Shown here: piece by piece, positions 1-4,333 of the stretch
Position numbering within the stretch: position 1 is the first letter of the stretch
How the letters are laid out: every line of letters begins with the position of its first letter
Assembly: GCA_021736565.1 (NCBI GenBank)
Contig: JAIPFO010000275.1
Coordinates: 1-5,219 of the forward strand
Origin: Phycisphaerae bacterium
GTDB lineage: Bacteria; Planctomycetota; Phycisphaerae; Sedimentisphaerales; SM23-30
Reading direction: 5' to 3'
DNA: 5,219 nt
The notes under the pieces: generated by a model
Databases searched by the model: none
The model's input: only the letters and a program-made list of their open reading frames with translations
What the model was told of the DNA's origin: nothing
Made by a program: the position numbers and the translations under genes

Positions 1-32
1 ATGACGCTGCCGTCAGTCGTCAACCCGCTCAT
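1..32 (-). CDS. 5' end of a second gene overlapping the DUF134 gene (partial)
   Basis: Reading leftwards on the minus strand, an ATG at 32-30 overlaps the TGA stop of the DUF134 gene (31-29) as ATGA, the classic arrangement for translational coupling. The frame stays open to the window edge and gives about ten residues (MSGLTTDGSV). A GAGGG five to seven bases upstream, inside the end of the DUF134 gene, could serve as ribosome binding site. Ten residues are far too few to assign a family. In other genomes DUF134 genes often sit beside NifX/NifB-type iron-molybdenum cofactor-binding proteins or MinD-like ATPases, so such a partner is possible but cannot be read here. Because the evidence is only the overlap and an open frame, this is a tentative call. 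Confidence 0.35.
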   Translation of the reverse strand, partial: MSGLTTDGSV

Positions 33-400
33 GGCCCTCGGCCGCCGCGACAACGCCGGCCGCCACCACCGCAGCCCTTTGGCCCACCTGGCATGTTCTC
101 CCGAGGATCAGCATCTTTGATCGGACCACCTTCAATGCAGATAACCTTCCCTTCCGTTAAGGCCTCGGCGATCTTCTGGCGGGCACTTGCGTAAATTCGG
201 GTCACCGTCGGACGGGATATGCCCATCAGCACGGCAACCGCCTCCTGCCCCAGTCCCTCGTAATCAAGCAAACGAAGCGTCTCAAATTCATCCAGTCCGA
301 GACTCACCCGCTCCAGACCCCTCATCGGGACACCGGCCGGCTTGTACATGACCGAGCTGGGCCGCCCGGATATAAATCTGTTTTTGCAGGGTCGTGGCAT
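29..400 (-). CDS. DUF134 / UPF0251 family helix-turn-helix protein
   Basis: The 123-residue product opens with MPRPCKNR, the usual start of the DUF134 (UPF0251) family. The core, about residues 33-84, carries LDEFETLRLLDYEGL followed by a helix-turn-helix like sigma-70 region 4 (around 50-70, with GISRPTVTR as the recognition part) and then ARQKIAEAL. The family is presumed to bind DNA; its targets are mostly unknown. The tail (105-123) is rich in glycine and arginine and contains two cysteines, C110 and C117, which recalls the Gly/Cys-rich tails of other members and could bind metal, although that is inference. The start at 400 is supported by AGGAG eight bases upstream. The stop overlaps the ATG of a following gene. 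A promoter and a perfect palindrome lie just upstream, which fits autoregulation. Family assignment is firm; function is not. Confidence 0.9.
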   Translation of the reverse strand: MPRPCKNRFISGRPSSVMYKPAGVPMRGLERVSLGLDEFETLRLLDYEGLGQEAVAVLMGISRPTVTRIYASARQKIAEALTEGKVICIEGGPIKDADPRENMPGGPKGCGGGGRRCRGGRGP

Positions 401-418
401 ACTTTTAATACTCCTGTA

Positions 419-434
419 ATGAACATATGTTCAT
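419..434. promoter_or_regulatory. Perfect 16-bp palindrome, probable operator of the DUF134 gene
   Basis: ATGAACATATGTTCAT is its own reverse complement over all 16 bases. It lies between the DUF134 ribosome binding site and the -10 element, and it covers the predicted transcription start (~432). A dimeric repressor bound here would block initiation. DUF134 itself or an unlinked regulator could be the binder; the sequence does not say which. Confidence 0.5.
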
Positions 435-438
435 AAGT

Positions 439-467
439 ATTCTCCTCAACTCATACCAAAGAGTCAA
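439..467 (-). promoter_or_regulatory. Candidate sigma-70 promoter of the DUF134 gene
   Basis: On the minus strand TTGACT (467-462) is separated by 17 bases from GAGAAT (444-439). These match the -35 consensus at 5/6 and the -10 consensus at 4/6, with the key A at position 2 and T at position 6. The predicted start, around 432, falls inside the 16-bp palindrome, giving an operator-at-start arrangement and a leader of about 30 nt that includes the AGGAG of the gene. Confidence 0.45.
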
Positions 468-556
468 ATAAATAATTAAAAATACCGGAATGAGTGCGAA
501 AATATTGCAGAATATATCTCATAAGTACCGTAATGAAAAGAGTTTGGAGTTATTGT

Positions 557-591
557 AAAAAAAACAAAACCCCTGTAAATTGTCGGGGTTT
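557..591 (-). terminator. Minus-strand intrinsic terminator without an upstream gene
   Basis: Read leftwards, AAACCCC (591-585) pairs with GGGGTTT (573-567) across an 11-base loop, and the stem is followed by TTG and eight consecutive T (564-557). The T-run is only on the minus strand; on the plus strand the hairpin is followed by a mixed TCTATG. No minus-strand protein gene lies between here and 885, so the terminator either ends a small RNA or acts as an attenuator or insulator ahead of the DUF134 gene. Confidence 0.6.
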
Positions 592-690
592 CTATGCTGG
601 GTGGGGGGGCGCACGCCAAAATCAATTTCTCCTTTTTAGAATCGCCCTCTGAAAATACTTATGACCCTCACGGCAATATTTATATTGATA
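557..690 (-). ncRNA. Candidate small RNA or attenuated leader, about 135 nt
   Basis: A TATAAT promoter at 725-696 predicts a minus-strand transcript starting near 690, and an intrinsic terminator ends it near 557. No start codon with a good ribosome binding site opens a convincing frame in between; an AGGAG (635-631) precedes a TTG, but that frame runs straight through the terminator hairpin and is not protein-like. Visible RNA features are GAGGGCG (649-643), which can pair with CGCCC in the C-run (611-603), and UCAUAAGUAUUUUC (664-651), which can pair over 14 positions with the minus-strand sequence at 444-431. If RNA polymerase reads through, the same RNA would be a ~290-nt leader of the DUF134 mRNA. 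I do not recognise a known RNA family. The call rests only on promoter, terminator and absence of a gene. Confidence 0.28.
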
Positions 691-695
691 TCTGC

Positions 696-725
696 ATTAT
701 ATAGTGATAGCTTATACTGCGTAAA
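696..725 (-). promoter_or_regulatory. Candidate minus-strand promoter with perfect TATAAT
   Basis: On the minus strand TTTACG (725-720) stands 18 bases ahead of TATAAT (701-696), a perfect -10 with a 4/6 -35. It points toward the orphan terminator at 591-557 and the DUF134 gene. The -35 and spacer lie within the 27-base imperfect palindrome at 705-731, so this promoter may be controlled by a bound protein. The surrounding DNA is A/T-rich, where TATAAT can occur by chance. Confidence 0.35.
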
Positions 726-731
726 CTATCA
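705..731. repeat. Imperfect 27-base inverted repeat, possible operator
   Basis: TGATAG (705-710) and CTATCA (726-731) are perfect arms. Inside them, after one mismatched pair, TTA (712-714) pairs with TAA (722-724), leaving a short centre around ACTGC. It overlaps the -35 region and spacer of the candidate minus-strand promoter. No T-run follows on either strand, so it is more like a protein binding site than a terminator. Confidence 0.3.
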
Positions 732-791
732 TGCCATTTTCCATCCAAATTATTATTAGTCATGATTCCTGCGTCAAGAGACCTTTTTTGT

Positions 792-820
792 TTGAAATTG
801 GCCTTTAAGTTATGGAGAAT
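792..820 (+). promoter_or_regulatory. Candidate promoter of the oxidoreductase gene
   Basis: TTGAAA (792-797) and GAGAAT (815-820) are separated by 17 bases. The -35 matches at 5/6 and the -10 at 4/6, and the -10 is the same hexamer as in the DUF134 promoter. The predicted start near 827 lies just before the palindrome at 830-847, and the leader would be about 60 nt. Confidence 0.42.
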
Positions 821-829
821 GGGCCTTGG

Positions 830-847
830 ATCCCGATCTATCGGGAT
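830..847. promoter_or_regulatory. Palindrome at the oxidoreductase start site, probable operator
   Basis: ATCCCGAT (830-837) and ATCGGGAT (840-847) are perfect inverted arms around a two-base CT centre. The element sits right after the predicted transcription start, a common place for a repressor site. The short centre makes it a poor RNA hairpin unless the innermost pairs open, and no T-run follows, so a terminator is unlikely. Confidence 0.45.
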
Positions 848-850
848 ATG

Positions 851-919
851 ACGCTGGTGTCAACAATGCATAAAGGAACCCTGTCATGAACAAGAAGTCC
901 CCCGATGACACCAGTACGT
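851..919 (+). repeat. Inverted repeat enclosing the ribosome binding site of the oxidoreductase gene
   Basis: CTGGTGTCA (854-862) is perfectly complementary to TGACACCAG (906-914), and outside these ACG (851-853) can pair with CGT (917-919) across a two-base bulge. The loop contains the AAGGAA ribosome binding site (873-878) and the ATG (886-888). The stem would bring both sides of the initiation region together without directly pairing the ribosome binding site. It may be a coincidence, since the right arm is coding sequence. Confidence 0.3.
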
Positions 920-2259
920 CAATATCACGTCGAAAATTTTTAGCCGGTTCTGCGATGGCCGCCACCTCATTCCATGTTATTCCGAGCGGGTTATTGGGCG
1001 CCGATGCACCCAGTAACAAGCTCAATATCGCCGGAATTGGCATTGGCGGCCAAGGCAGAGGCAATATACGCCAATGCAAAAAAGAAAATATTGTCGCCCT
1101 CTGCGATGTTGATAGTAACTATGCGGGCGGAACGTTCGGTGAATATCCCAAAGCCAAAACTTTTGTCGATTACCGCGTGATGTTCGACAAAATGCACAAA
1201 GATATCGACGCCGTGGTCATCGCCACGCCCGATCATACCCATGCGGTCATTACCATGGCCGCCATGAAGGCCGGAAAACATGTCTTTTGCCAGAAACCCC
1301 TGACACACACCGTCTTTGAAGCCCGAAAAATCACCGAGGCCGCCAAAAAATATGGCGTGCAGACACAAATGGGCAACCAGGGCCATTCTTCTGAACATAT
1401 TCGCTTGTTAAAAGAATGGCTCGCCGATGACGCCATCGGGAATGTCACCGAAGTGCACGCATGGACCGATCGCCCTGTCGGTGGCAACCCCTGGTCCGAT
1501 TTCGCCGTGAAGGCCAGGTCCAATGAGACTCCACCAGTACCAGAAACCCTCGATTGGGATAAATGGCTTGGCCCTGTCGCTTACCGACCCTATCATCCTG
1601 ACTATCATCCCATGAAATGGCGCGCCTGGACCGATTTTGGCACCGGCCCGCTGGGCGACATGGGCTGCCATATCCTCGACCCCGCTTTCTGGGCATTAGA
1701 CCTCGGTGCTCCCGATAGTGTCCAGGCCACCTCCACACACTGGAAAGAAGAGGTCAGTTCAGAAACATACCCAAGGGCAACGATCGTCCGCTATGAATTC
1801 CCGGCCCGCGGCAAACGCCCACCGGTCAAATTAACCTGGACCGACGGTCGCCTCTTGCCGCCAATTCCAGATGCCTTCGAACCCGACCGAAAACTCCCCG
1901 CCAGTGGTGCCATTCTCATTGGTGATAAAGGCTGTATCTTGCATGGCTCACACGGTGCCGGCGGCGTGAGAATTGTCCCTGAAGTCCAGATGCAGGCATA
2001 CAAACGTCCCGAAAAAACCATTCCACGCGTAAAAGACGGCCACGTCGGCGACTGGATCCGAGCCTGTAAAGACGGAAAACCCGCCAGTTCATCCTTCGAA
2101 TACGGCGGAGCGCTTACCGAAATGGTGCTGCTGGGCGTCCTGGCGATCCGTCATCCAAACCATAAACTGAAATGGGATGCAAAAAATATCAGATTTACCA
2201 ACGATGACCAAGCCAATAAAATGCTTCATATCGATTACCGAAAGGGCTGGACTCTGTAA
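886..2259 (+). CDS. Tat-exported Gfo/Idh/MocA family oxidoreductase
   Basis: The 457-residue product is a probable NAD(P)-dependent dehydrogenase of the Gfo/Idh/MocA family, which oxidises or reduces sugars, inositols and their derivatives. A twin-arginine signal is clear: SRRKFL at 14-19, then a hydrophobic stretch to about residue 38, so the protein should be exported folded with its cofactor. The Rossmann domain begins at 45 with GIGIGGQG (50-57) and D74 at the end of the second strand. The motif usually EKP is QKP (136-138), followed by THTVFEA. The C-terminal domain carries GDMGCHILD (257-265), the D/H catalytic region, and the protein ends YRKGWTL. The start is supported by AAGGAA seven bases upstream and by the intact Tat signal. 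It has its own promoter and terminator, so it is monocistronic. Family is certain; substrate unknown. Such Tat-dependent paralogues are especially abundant in PVC bacteria. Confidence 0.93.
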   Translation: MNKKSPDDTSTSISRRKFLAGSAMAATSFHVIPSGLLGADAPSNKLNIAGIGIGGQGRGNIRQCKKENIVALCDVDSNYAGGTFGEYPKAKTFVDYRVMFDKMHKDIDAVVIATPDHTHAVITMAAMKAGKHVFCQKPLTHTVFEARKITEAAKKYGVQTQMGNQGHSSEHIRLLKEWLADDAIGNVTEVHAWTDRPVGGNPWSDFAVKARSNETPPVPETLDWDKWLGPVAYRPYHPDYHPMKWRAWTDFGTGPLGDMGCHILDPAFWALDLGAPDSVQATSTHWKEEVSSETYPRATIVRYEFPARGKRPPVKLTWTDGRLLPPIPDAFEPDRKLPASGAILIGDKGCILHGSHGAGGVRIVPEVQMQAYKRPEKTIPRVKDGHVGDWIRACKDGKPASSSFEYGGALTEMVLLGVLAIRHPNHKLKWDAKNIRFTNDDQANKMLHIDYRKGWTL

Positions 2260-2345
2260 TTAATATAGTTGCTCACGGCAACAGGCCGTTAGCATCATTC
2301 AAAACGCCCCCTTTAAAAGACGAAAAACGGACGATTAATACAAAC

Positions 2346-2378
2346 AAACGGGCAACCCTCGCGGTTGCCCGTTTTTTT
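2346..2378 (+). terminator. Strong intrinsic terminator of the oxidoreductase gene
   Basis: AAACGGGCAACC (2346-2357) and GGTTGCCCGTTT (2363-2374) form a perfect 12-bp stem with a CTCGC loop, and the T-run covers 2372-2378. It lies about 90 bases after the stop codon. A-runs on the left side are short and interrupted, so it works chiefly in the plus direction. Confidence 0.93.
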
Positions 2379-2464
2379 ATGCGCCGAATGCAATAAAAAA
2401 GTATCAATCAACGCAGGAATATCCTTGTCAACAAGAGATCGAACGGTTAAAATCCCTCCGAGCG

Positions 2465-2493
2465 TTGACGTCAGTGTCATGAGTCCCTTAAGT
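2465..2493 (+). promoter_or_regulatory. Weak candidate promoter of the TRAP operon
   Basis: TTGACG (2465-2470, 5/6) is followed after 17 bases by TTAAGT (2488-2493, only 3/6); moving one base gives TAAGTT, also 3/6. The -35 overlaps the palindrome TGACGTCA (2466-2473). A start near 2500 would leave an ~80-nt leader containing the AAAAGTGGCTTTTG element. A promoter is expected here because a strong terminator isolates the operon, but the exact site is uncertain. I found no sigma-54 GG-N10-GC signature. Confidence 0.25.
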
Positions 2494-2527
2494 TTCGTTT
2501 TCAGGCCCTTAAAGCCTGTTTGCAAAG

Positions 2528-2542
2528 CAAAAGTGGCTTTTG
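2528..2542. promoter_or_regulatory. Palindromic element upstream of dctP, copy 1
   Basis: CAAAAG (2528-2533) and CTTTTG (2537-2542) are perfect arms around TGG. Nearly the same sequence, AAAAGTGCTTTTG, recurs at 3710-3722 ahead of dctQ. The shared element, 39 bases upstream of the dctP start, may be an operator for the transporter genes. Confidence 0.35.
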
Positions 2543-2581
2543 ACTAAGGATTTTTCATTACTTTTTTTCAGGAGTACCAAC

Positions 2582-3613
2582 ATGAAACGGATTAGTTTGT
2601 TGATCATTACAATGGCTCTGACCTTCTCATTGGCCCTTATCCAGGGCTGTTCGAAAGAGGATCCCGCCAACGAGGGAAAGCCTGACCCCATTGAGCTGAC
2701 CTACAGCGTCTTCTTTCCACCCACCCACATTCAGTGTCTCACCGCCCAGGCCTGGGCCGATGAAATTAAAAAACGAACCGACGGCCGGGTGGTCATCACC
2801 CTCTACCCCGCCGGCACCCTCACCAAGGCCCCCCAGTGCTATGACGGCGTTGTCAATGGCATCTCCGACATCGGCATGAGCTGTTTTGCCTATACCCGTG
2901 GCCGATTCCCGTTGCTCGAAGGGATCGATCTTCCCCTTGGCTACCCCAATGGCACCGTGGCCAGCATGGCCGCCAACACCATCGTCCAGGAATTTAAACC
3001 CGCCGAACTCAGCGATGTCGAAGTACAGTACATCCATGCCCACGGCCCCGGGATCCTCGCGGCTAAAAAACCGATCAACAATATCGACGAAATGAAAGGC
3101 CTCAAAGTCCGGGCGACGGGGTTGTCCTCGAAAATCGTCAAAAACCTCGGCGGAACCCCCGTGGCCATGAGTCAGCCTGAAACCTACGAAGCCCTCCAGA
3201 AAGGCGTTGTCGAAGCCACCTTCTGCCCCATCGAAACCCTCAAAGGCTGGAAGCAGGGCGAAGTGATCGAATCGGTCACCGATACCTCCGCCATTGGCTA
3301 TACCACCTCTATGTTCGTTGTCATGAACAAAAATAAATGGCAGACGCTGGGCCCGGACCTTCAAAAAATCTTCAAACAAGTCAATCTCGATTGGGTGAAA
3401 AAGCATGGCCAGGCCTGGGAAAAGGCCGACCAGGAAGGTCGCGAATTCATTAAAGAACTGAACCGGCAGACCATCACGCTGCCCGACGAAGAACAGCAGC
3501 GATGGAAAGAGGCCATGAACCCCATCTTCGATGAATACCTCGCCAATACTAAGGCCAAAAACCTCCCCGGCGATAAATTCCTCGCACGCCTGCGGGAACT
3601 TATCGCGCAATAA
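2582..3613 (+). CDS. dctP: TRAP transporter solute-binding lipoprotein, DctP family
   Basis: This 343-residue protein is the extracytoplasmic receptor of a TRAP transporter: it captures a substrate, usually an organic acid, and delivers it to the DctQ-DctM membrane unit. The signal peptide is hydrophobic from residue 4 and ends in IQGC with Cys23, a plausible lipobox, so the receptor is probably lipid-anchored rather than free. Family features are YPAGTL (75-80), [19 protein letters not shown] with Arg177 at the position that typically binds the substrate carboxylate, and [12 protein letters not shown] in the second lobe. Length is normal. The start at 2582 is chosen over a TTG at 2540 in the same frame, because AGGAG lies seven bases before it and the signal peptide then begins MKR. 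It is the first gene of the operon and is followed by a terminator-like hairpin. The substrate cannot be predicted. Confidence 0.93.
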   Translation: MKRISLLIITMALTFSLALIQGCSKEDPANEGKPDPIELTYSVFFPPTHIQCLTAQAWADEIKKRTDGRVVITLYPAGTLTKAPQCYDGVVNGISDIGMSCFAYTRGRFPLLEGIDLPLGYPNGTVASMAANTIVQEFKPAELSDVEVQYIHAHGPGILAAKKPINNIDEMKGLKVRATGLSSKIVKNLGGTPVAMSQPETYEALQKGVVEATFCPIETLKGWKQGEVIESVTDTSAIGYTTSMFVVMNKNKWQTLGPDLQKIFKQVNLDWVKKHGQAWEKADQEGREFIKELNRQTITLPDEEQQRWKEAMNPIFDEYLANTKAKNLPGDKFLARLRELIAQ

Positions 3614-3629
3614 CTTTTTATTGAAACGC

Positions 3630-3673
3630 AAAAGGAATGACAGGGGACACCATCCCCTGTCATTCCTTTTTTT
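3630..3673 (+). terminator. Terminator or attenuator hairpin between dctP and dctQ
   Basis: The arms 3630-3647 and 3653-3670 are perfectly complementary over 18 bp, with a CACCA loop, and seven T follow (3667-3673). The hairpin begins 16 bases after the dctP stop. By structure it is an efficient intrinsic terminator, and it would also protect the 3' end of dctP mRNA. Partial readthrough would give many receptor transcripts and few dctQM transcripts, as is common for binding-protein transporters. Confidence 0.87.
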
Positions 3674-3709
3674 GACACGCGATTTTTCTGGGACCACCAC
3701 GCCCGCATT

Positions 3710-3722
3710 AAAAGTGCTTTTG
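3710..3722. promoter_or_regulatory. Palindromic element upstream of dctQ, copy 2
   Basis: AAAAG and CTTTT flank a TG centre, and the following G is shared with copy 1 at 2529-2542; the two differ by a single deleted base. It stands 113 bases before the dctQ start and 37 bases after the hairpin T-run. It could mark a second regulated promoter for dctQM, although no convincing -10/-35 pair is visible beside it. Confidence 0.3.
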
Positions 3723-3835
3723 CGAATTCCAAATGGCCCTTTCAGATGCGGAAAACGAACGAAAAAAAACGGATAACGCCGACCTGAACCACATCCACCA
3801 CCTTCAATATTATAACCTAAACAGCGGATATACCG

Positions 3836-4333
3836 ATGATAAAGACACTCTGGGACTGTTACTCTAAAATATTAAAGATCCTTATCTCTGCCATGGTCAT
3901 TGCCTCTGGCATCTGCATATTTGTCATGATCCTCACGACCTGTGCCGATGTCATTCTACGCCATTTCAGCCACCCGATCATTGGCGCCTACGACATCGTT
4001 AAGATCGCCGGGGCCTTGACACTGGCCTTCGCCCTGCCCTATACCACCGCCGCCAATGGCCACGTGGCCATCGAATACTTCTTCGACAAACTCAATCAGA
4101 CCACCCGGGGCATCGTCAACATCTTTTCGAAAATCCTCAGTATGACCTTGTTTGCCTTCCTCACCTGGCGAACGGTCAATTACGGTACCGAACTTCACCG
4201 TATCGGACAGGTCACCCAAACCCTCCAACTCCCGGTCTTCTGGATCTCATATGTCATTGGCGGCTGCTGCTTGGTCATGACCCTGGTCCTCCTCCATCAG
4301 CTCATCCAGCCGGGCAGGGAGGTGATGGAATAA
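3836..4333 (+). CDS. dctQ: TRAP transporter small membrane subunit, DctQ family
   Basis: This 165-residue protein is the four-helix subunit that joins DctM to form the membrane part of a TRAP transporter. Four hydrophobic segments are visible at about 12-36, 54-73, 93-112 and 132-156. The conserved DVILR (38-42) after the first helix and the GHVAIEYF stretch (75-82) after the second are typical of the family. Length is normal. The start at 3836 has only a weak ribosome binding site, GCGGA (3824-3828), in contrast to those of dctP and dctM. The stop TAA (4331-4333) shares its last A with the dctM ATG, so translation of the two is probably coupled, giving the equal amounts needed for a DctQM complex. 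Expression probably depends on readthrough of the hairpin after dctP or on an internal promoter. Confidence 0.92.
   Translation: MIKTLWDCYSKILKILISAMVIASGICIFVMILTTCADVILRHFSHPIIGAYDIVKIAGALTLAFALPYTTAANGHVAIEYFFDKLNQTTRGIVNIFSKILSMTLFAFLTWRTVNYGTELHRIGQVTQTLQLPVFWISYVIGGCCLVMTLVLLHQLIQPGREVME
4318..4326 (+). promoter_or_regulatory. Extended ribosome binding site of dctM
   Basis: GGAGGTGAT is fully complementary to the 3' end of typical 16S rRNA over nine bases and ends six bases before the dctM ATG at 4333. It lies within the last codons of dctQ. It is far stronger than the dctQ site and fixes the dctM start. Confidence 0.75.

Larger units (their letters stand above)
431..664. repeat. TCATAAGTA element, three copies (two direct, one inverted)
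   Basis: TCATAAGTAT occurs on the plus strand at 431-440 and on the minus strand at 664-655; TCATAAGTAC occurs on the plus strand at 519-528. The first and third copies extend to 14 bases with one mismatch (431-444 against 664-651), and that mismatch would be a G-U pair in RNA. Copy one overlaps the DUF134 -10 element and part of the 16-bp palindrome; copy three lies inside the candidate RNA at 557-690. The copies could be protein binding sites, or the inverted pair could form a long-range RNA stem. The region is A/T-rich, which raises the chance of coincidence. Confidence 0.4.
401..885. other. Divergent intergenic region, no protein gene
   Basis: This 485-base stretch separates the minus-strand DUF134 gene from the plus-strand oxidoreductase gene. 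It is much more A/T-rich than the flanking genes, and I see no credible coding frame in it. It contains promoter candidates for both neighbours, two short palindromes at predicted start sites, a 27-base imperfect palindrome, a minus-strand terminator, an extra minus-strand promoter and three copies of TCATAAGTA(T/C). These are described separately. A run of seven G at 603-609 is also present; on the minus strand it becomes a C-run that might compete for pairing with the GGGG arm of the terminator. Confidence 0.7.
2260..2581. other. Intergenic region between oxidoreductase and TRAP operon
   Basis: This 322-base stretch has no convincing gene. It holds the oxidoreductase terminator (2346-2378), a weak promoter candidate (2465-2493), a CAGGC/GCCTG inverted repeat (2502-2518), the AAAAGTGGCTTTTG element (2529-2542) and the dctP ribosome binding site (AGGAG, 2570-2574). 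AAAGCC (2511-2516) could alternatively pair with GGCTTT (2535-2540), so the two small hairpins exclude each other in RNA. Short open frames on both strands run through the terminator and lack ribosome binding sites. Confidence 0.65.
3614..3835. other. Gap between dctP and dctQ
   Basis: These 222 bases are unusually long for the inside of a TRAP operon, where the subunit genes are often close together. They contain the 18-bp terminator hairpin (3630-3673) and the second copy of AAAAGTG-CTTTTG (3710-3722). A TTGACA at 3672-3677 has no -10 partner at 16-18 bases. A poor promoter candidate is TGAACC (3785-3790) with TATTAT (3808-3813). No gene is seen. Confidence 0.6.

Noticed and set aside
405..434. 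Nine-codon leader peptide (MNICSLQEY) before DUF134, with GAGGAGA upstream
   Set aside because: The ATG is part of the perfect palindrome and lies at or before the predicted start site, so it would probably not be translated from the main promoter. It would matter only in a read-through transcript.
991..1398. Minus-strand open frames opposite the oxidoreductase
   Set aside because: They are antisense to the Rossmann domain of a certain gene, and no domain is recognisable in them.
2500..2545. Sigma-54 promoter ahead of dctP
   Set aside because: TTTGCA is present at 2519-2524, but the required GG ten bases before the GC is missing.
2365..2547. Small plus-strand frame of 60 codons before dctP
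   Set aside because: Its start lies in the terminator hairpin, it has no ribosome binding site, and the translation looks like random intergenic sequence.
2540..2581. TTG start at 2540 as an alternative dctP start
   Set aside because: It adds 14 residues ahead of a normal lipoprotein signal peptide and has no ribosome binding site, whereas the ATG at 2582 has AGGAG at ideal distance.
2627..3700. Long minus-strand open frame (357 codons) opposite dctP
   Set aside because: dctP is a clear family member on the plus strand. Its C-rich third positions remove stop codons from the complementary frame. The antisense translation is rich in Gly, Phe and Asp without any domain, and the frame starts beyond the terminator hairpin.
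3672..3700. TTGACA at 3672-3677 as a -35 box for dctQ
   Set aside because: The hexamer falls in the T-run of the terminator, and no -10-like hexamer lies 16-18 bases downstream (the sequence there is ACCACC-like).
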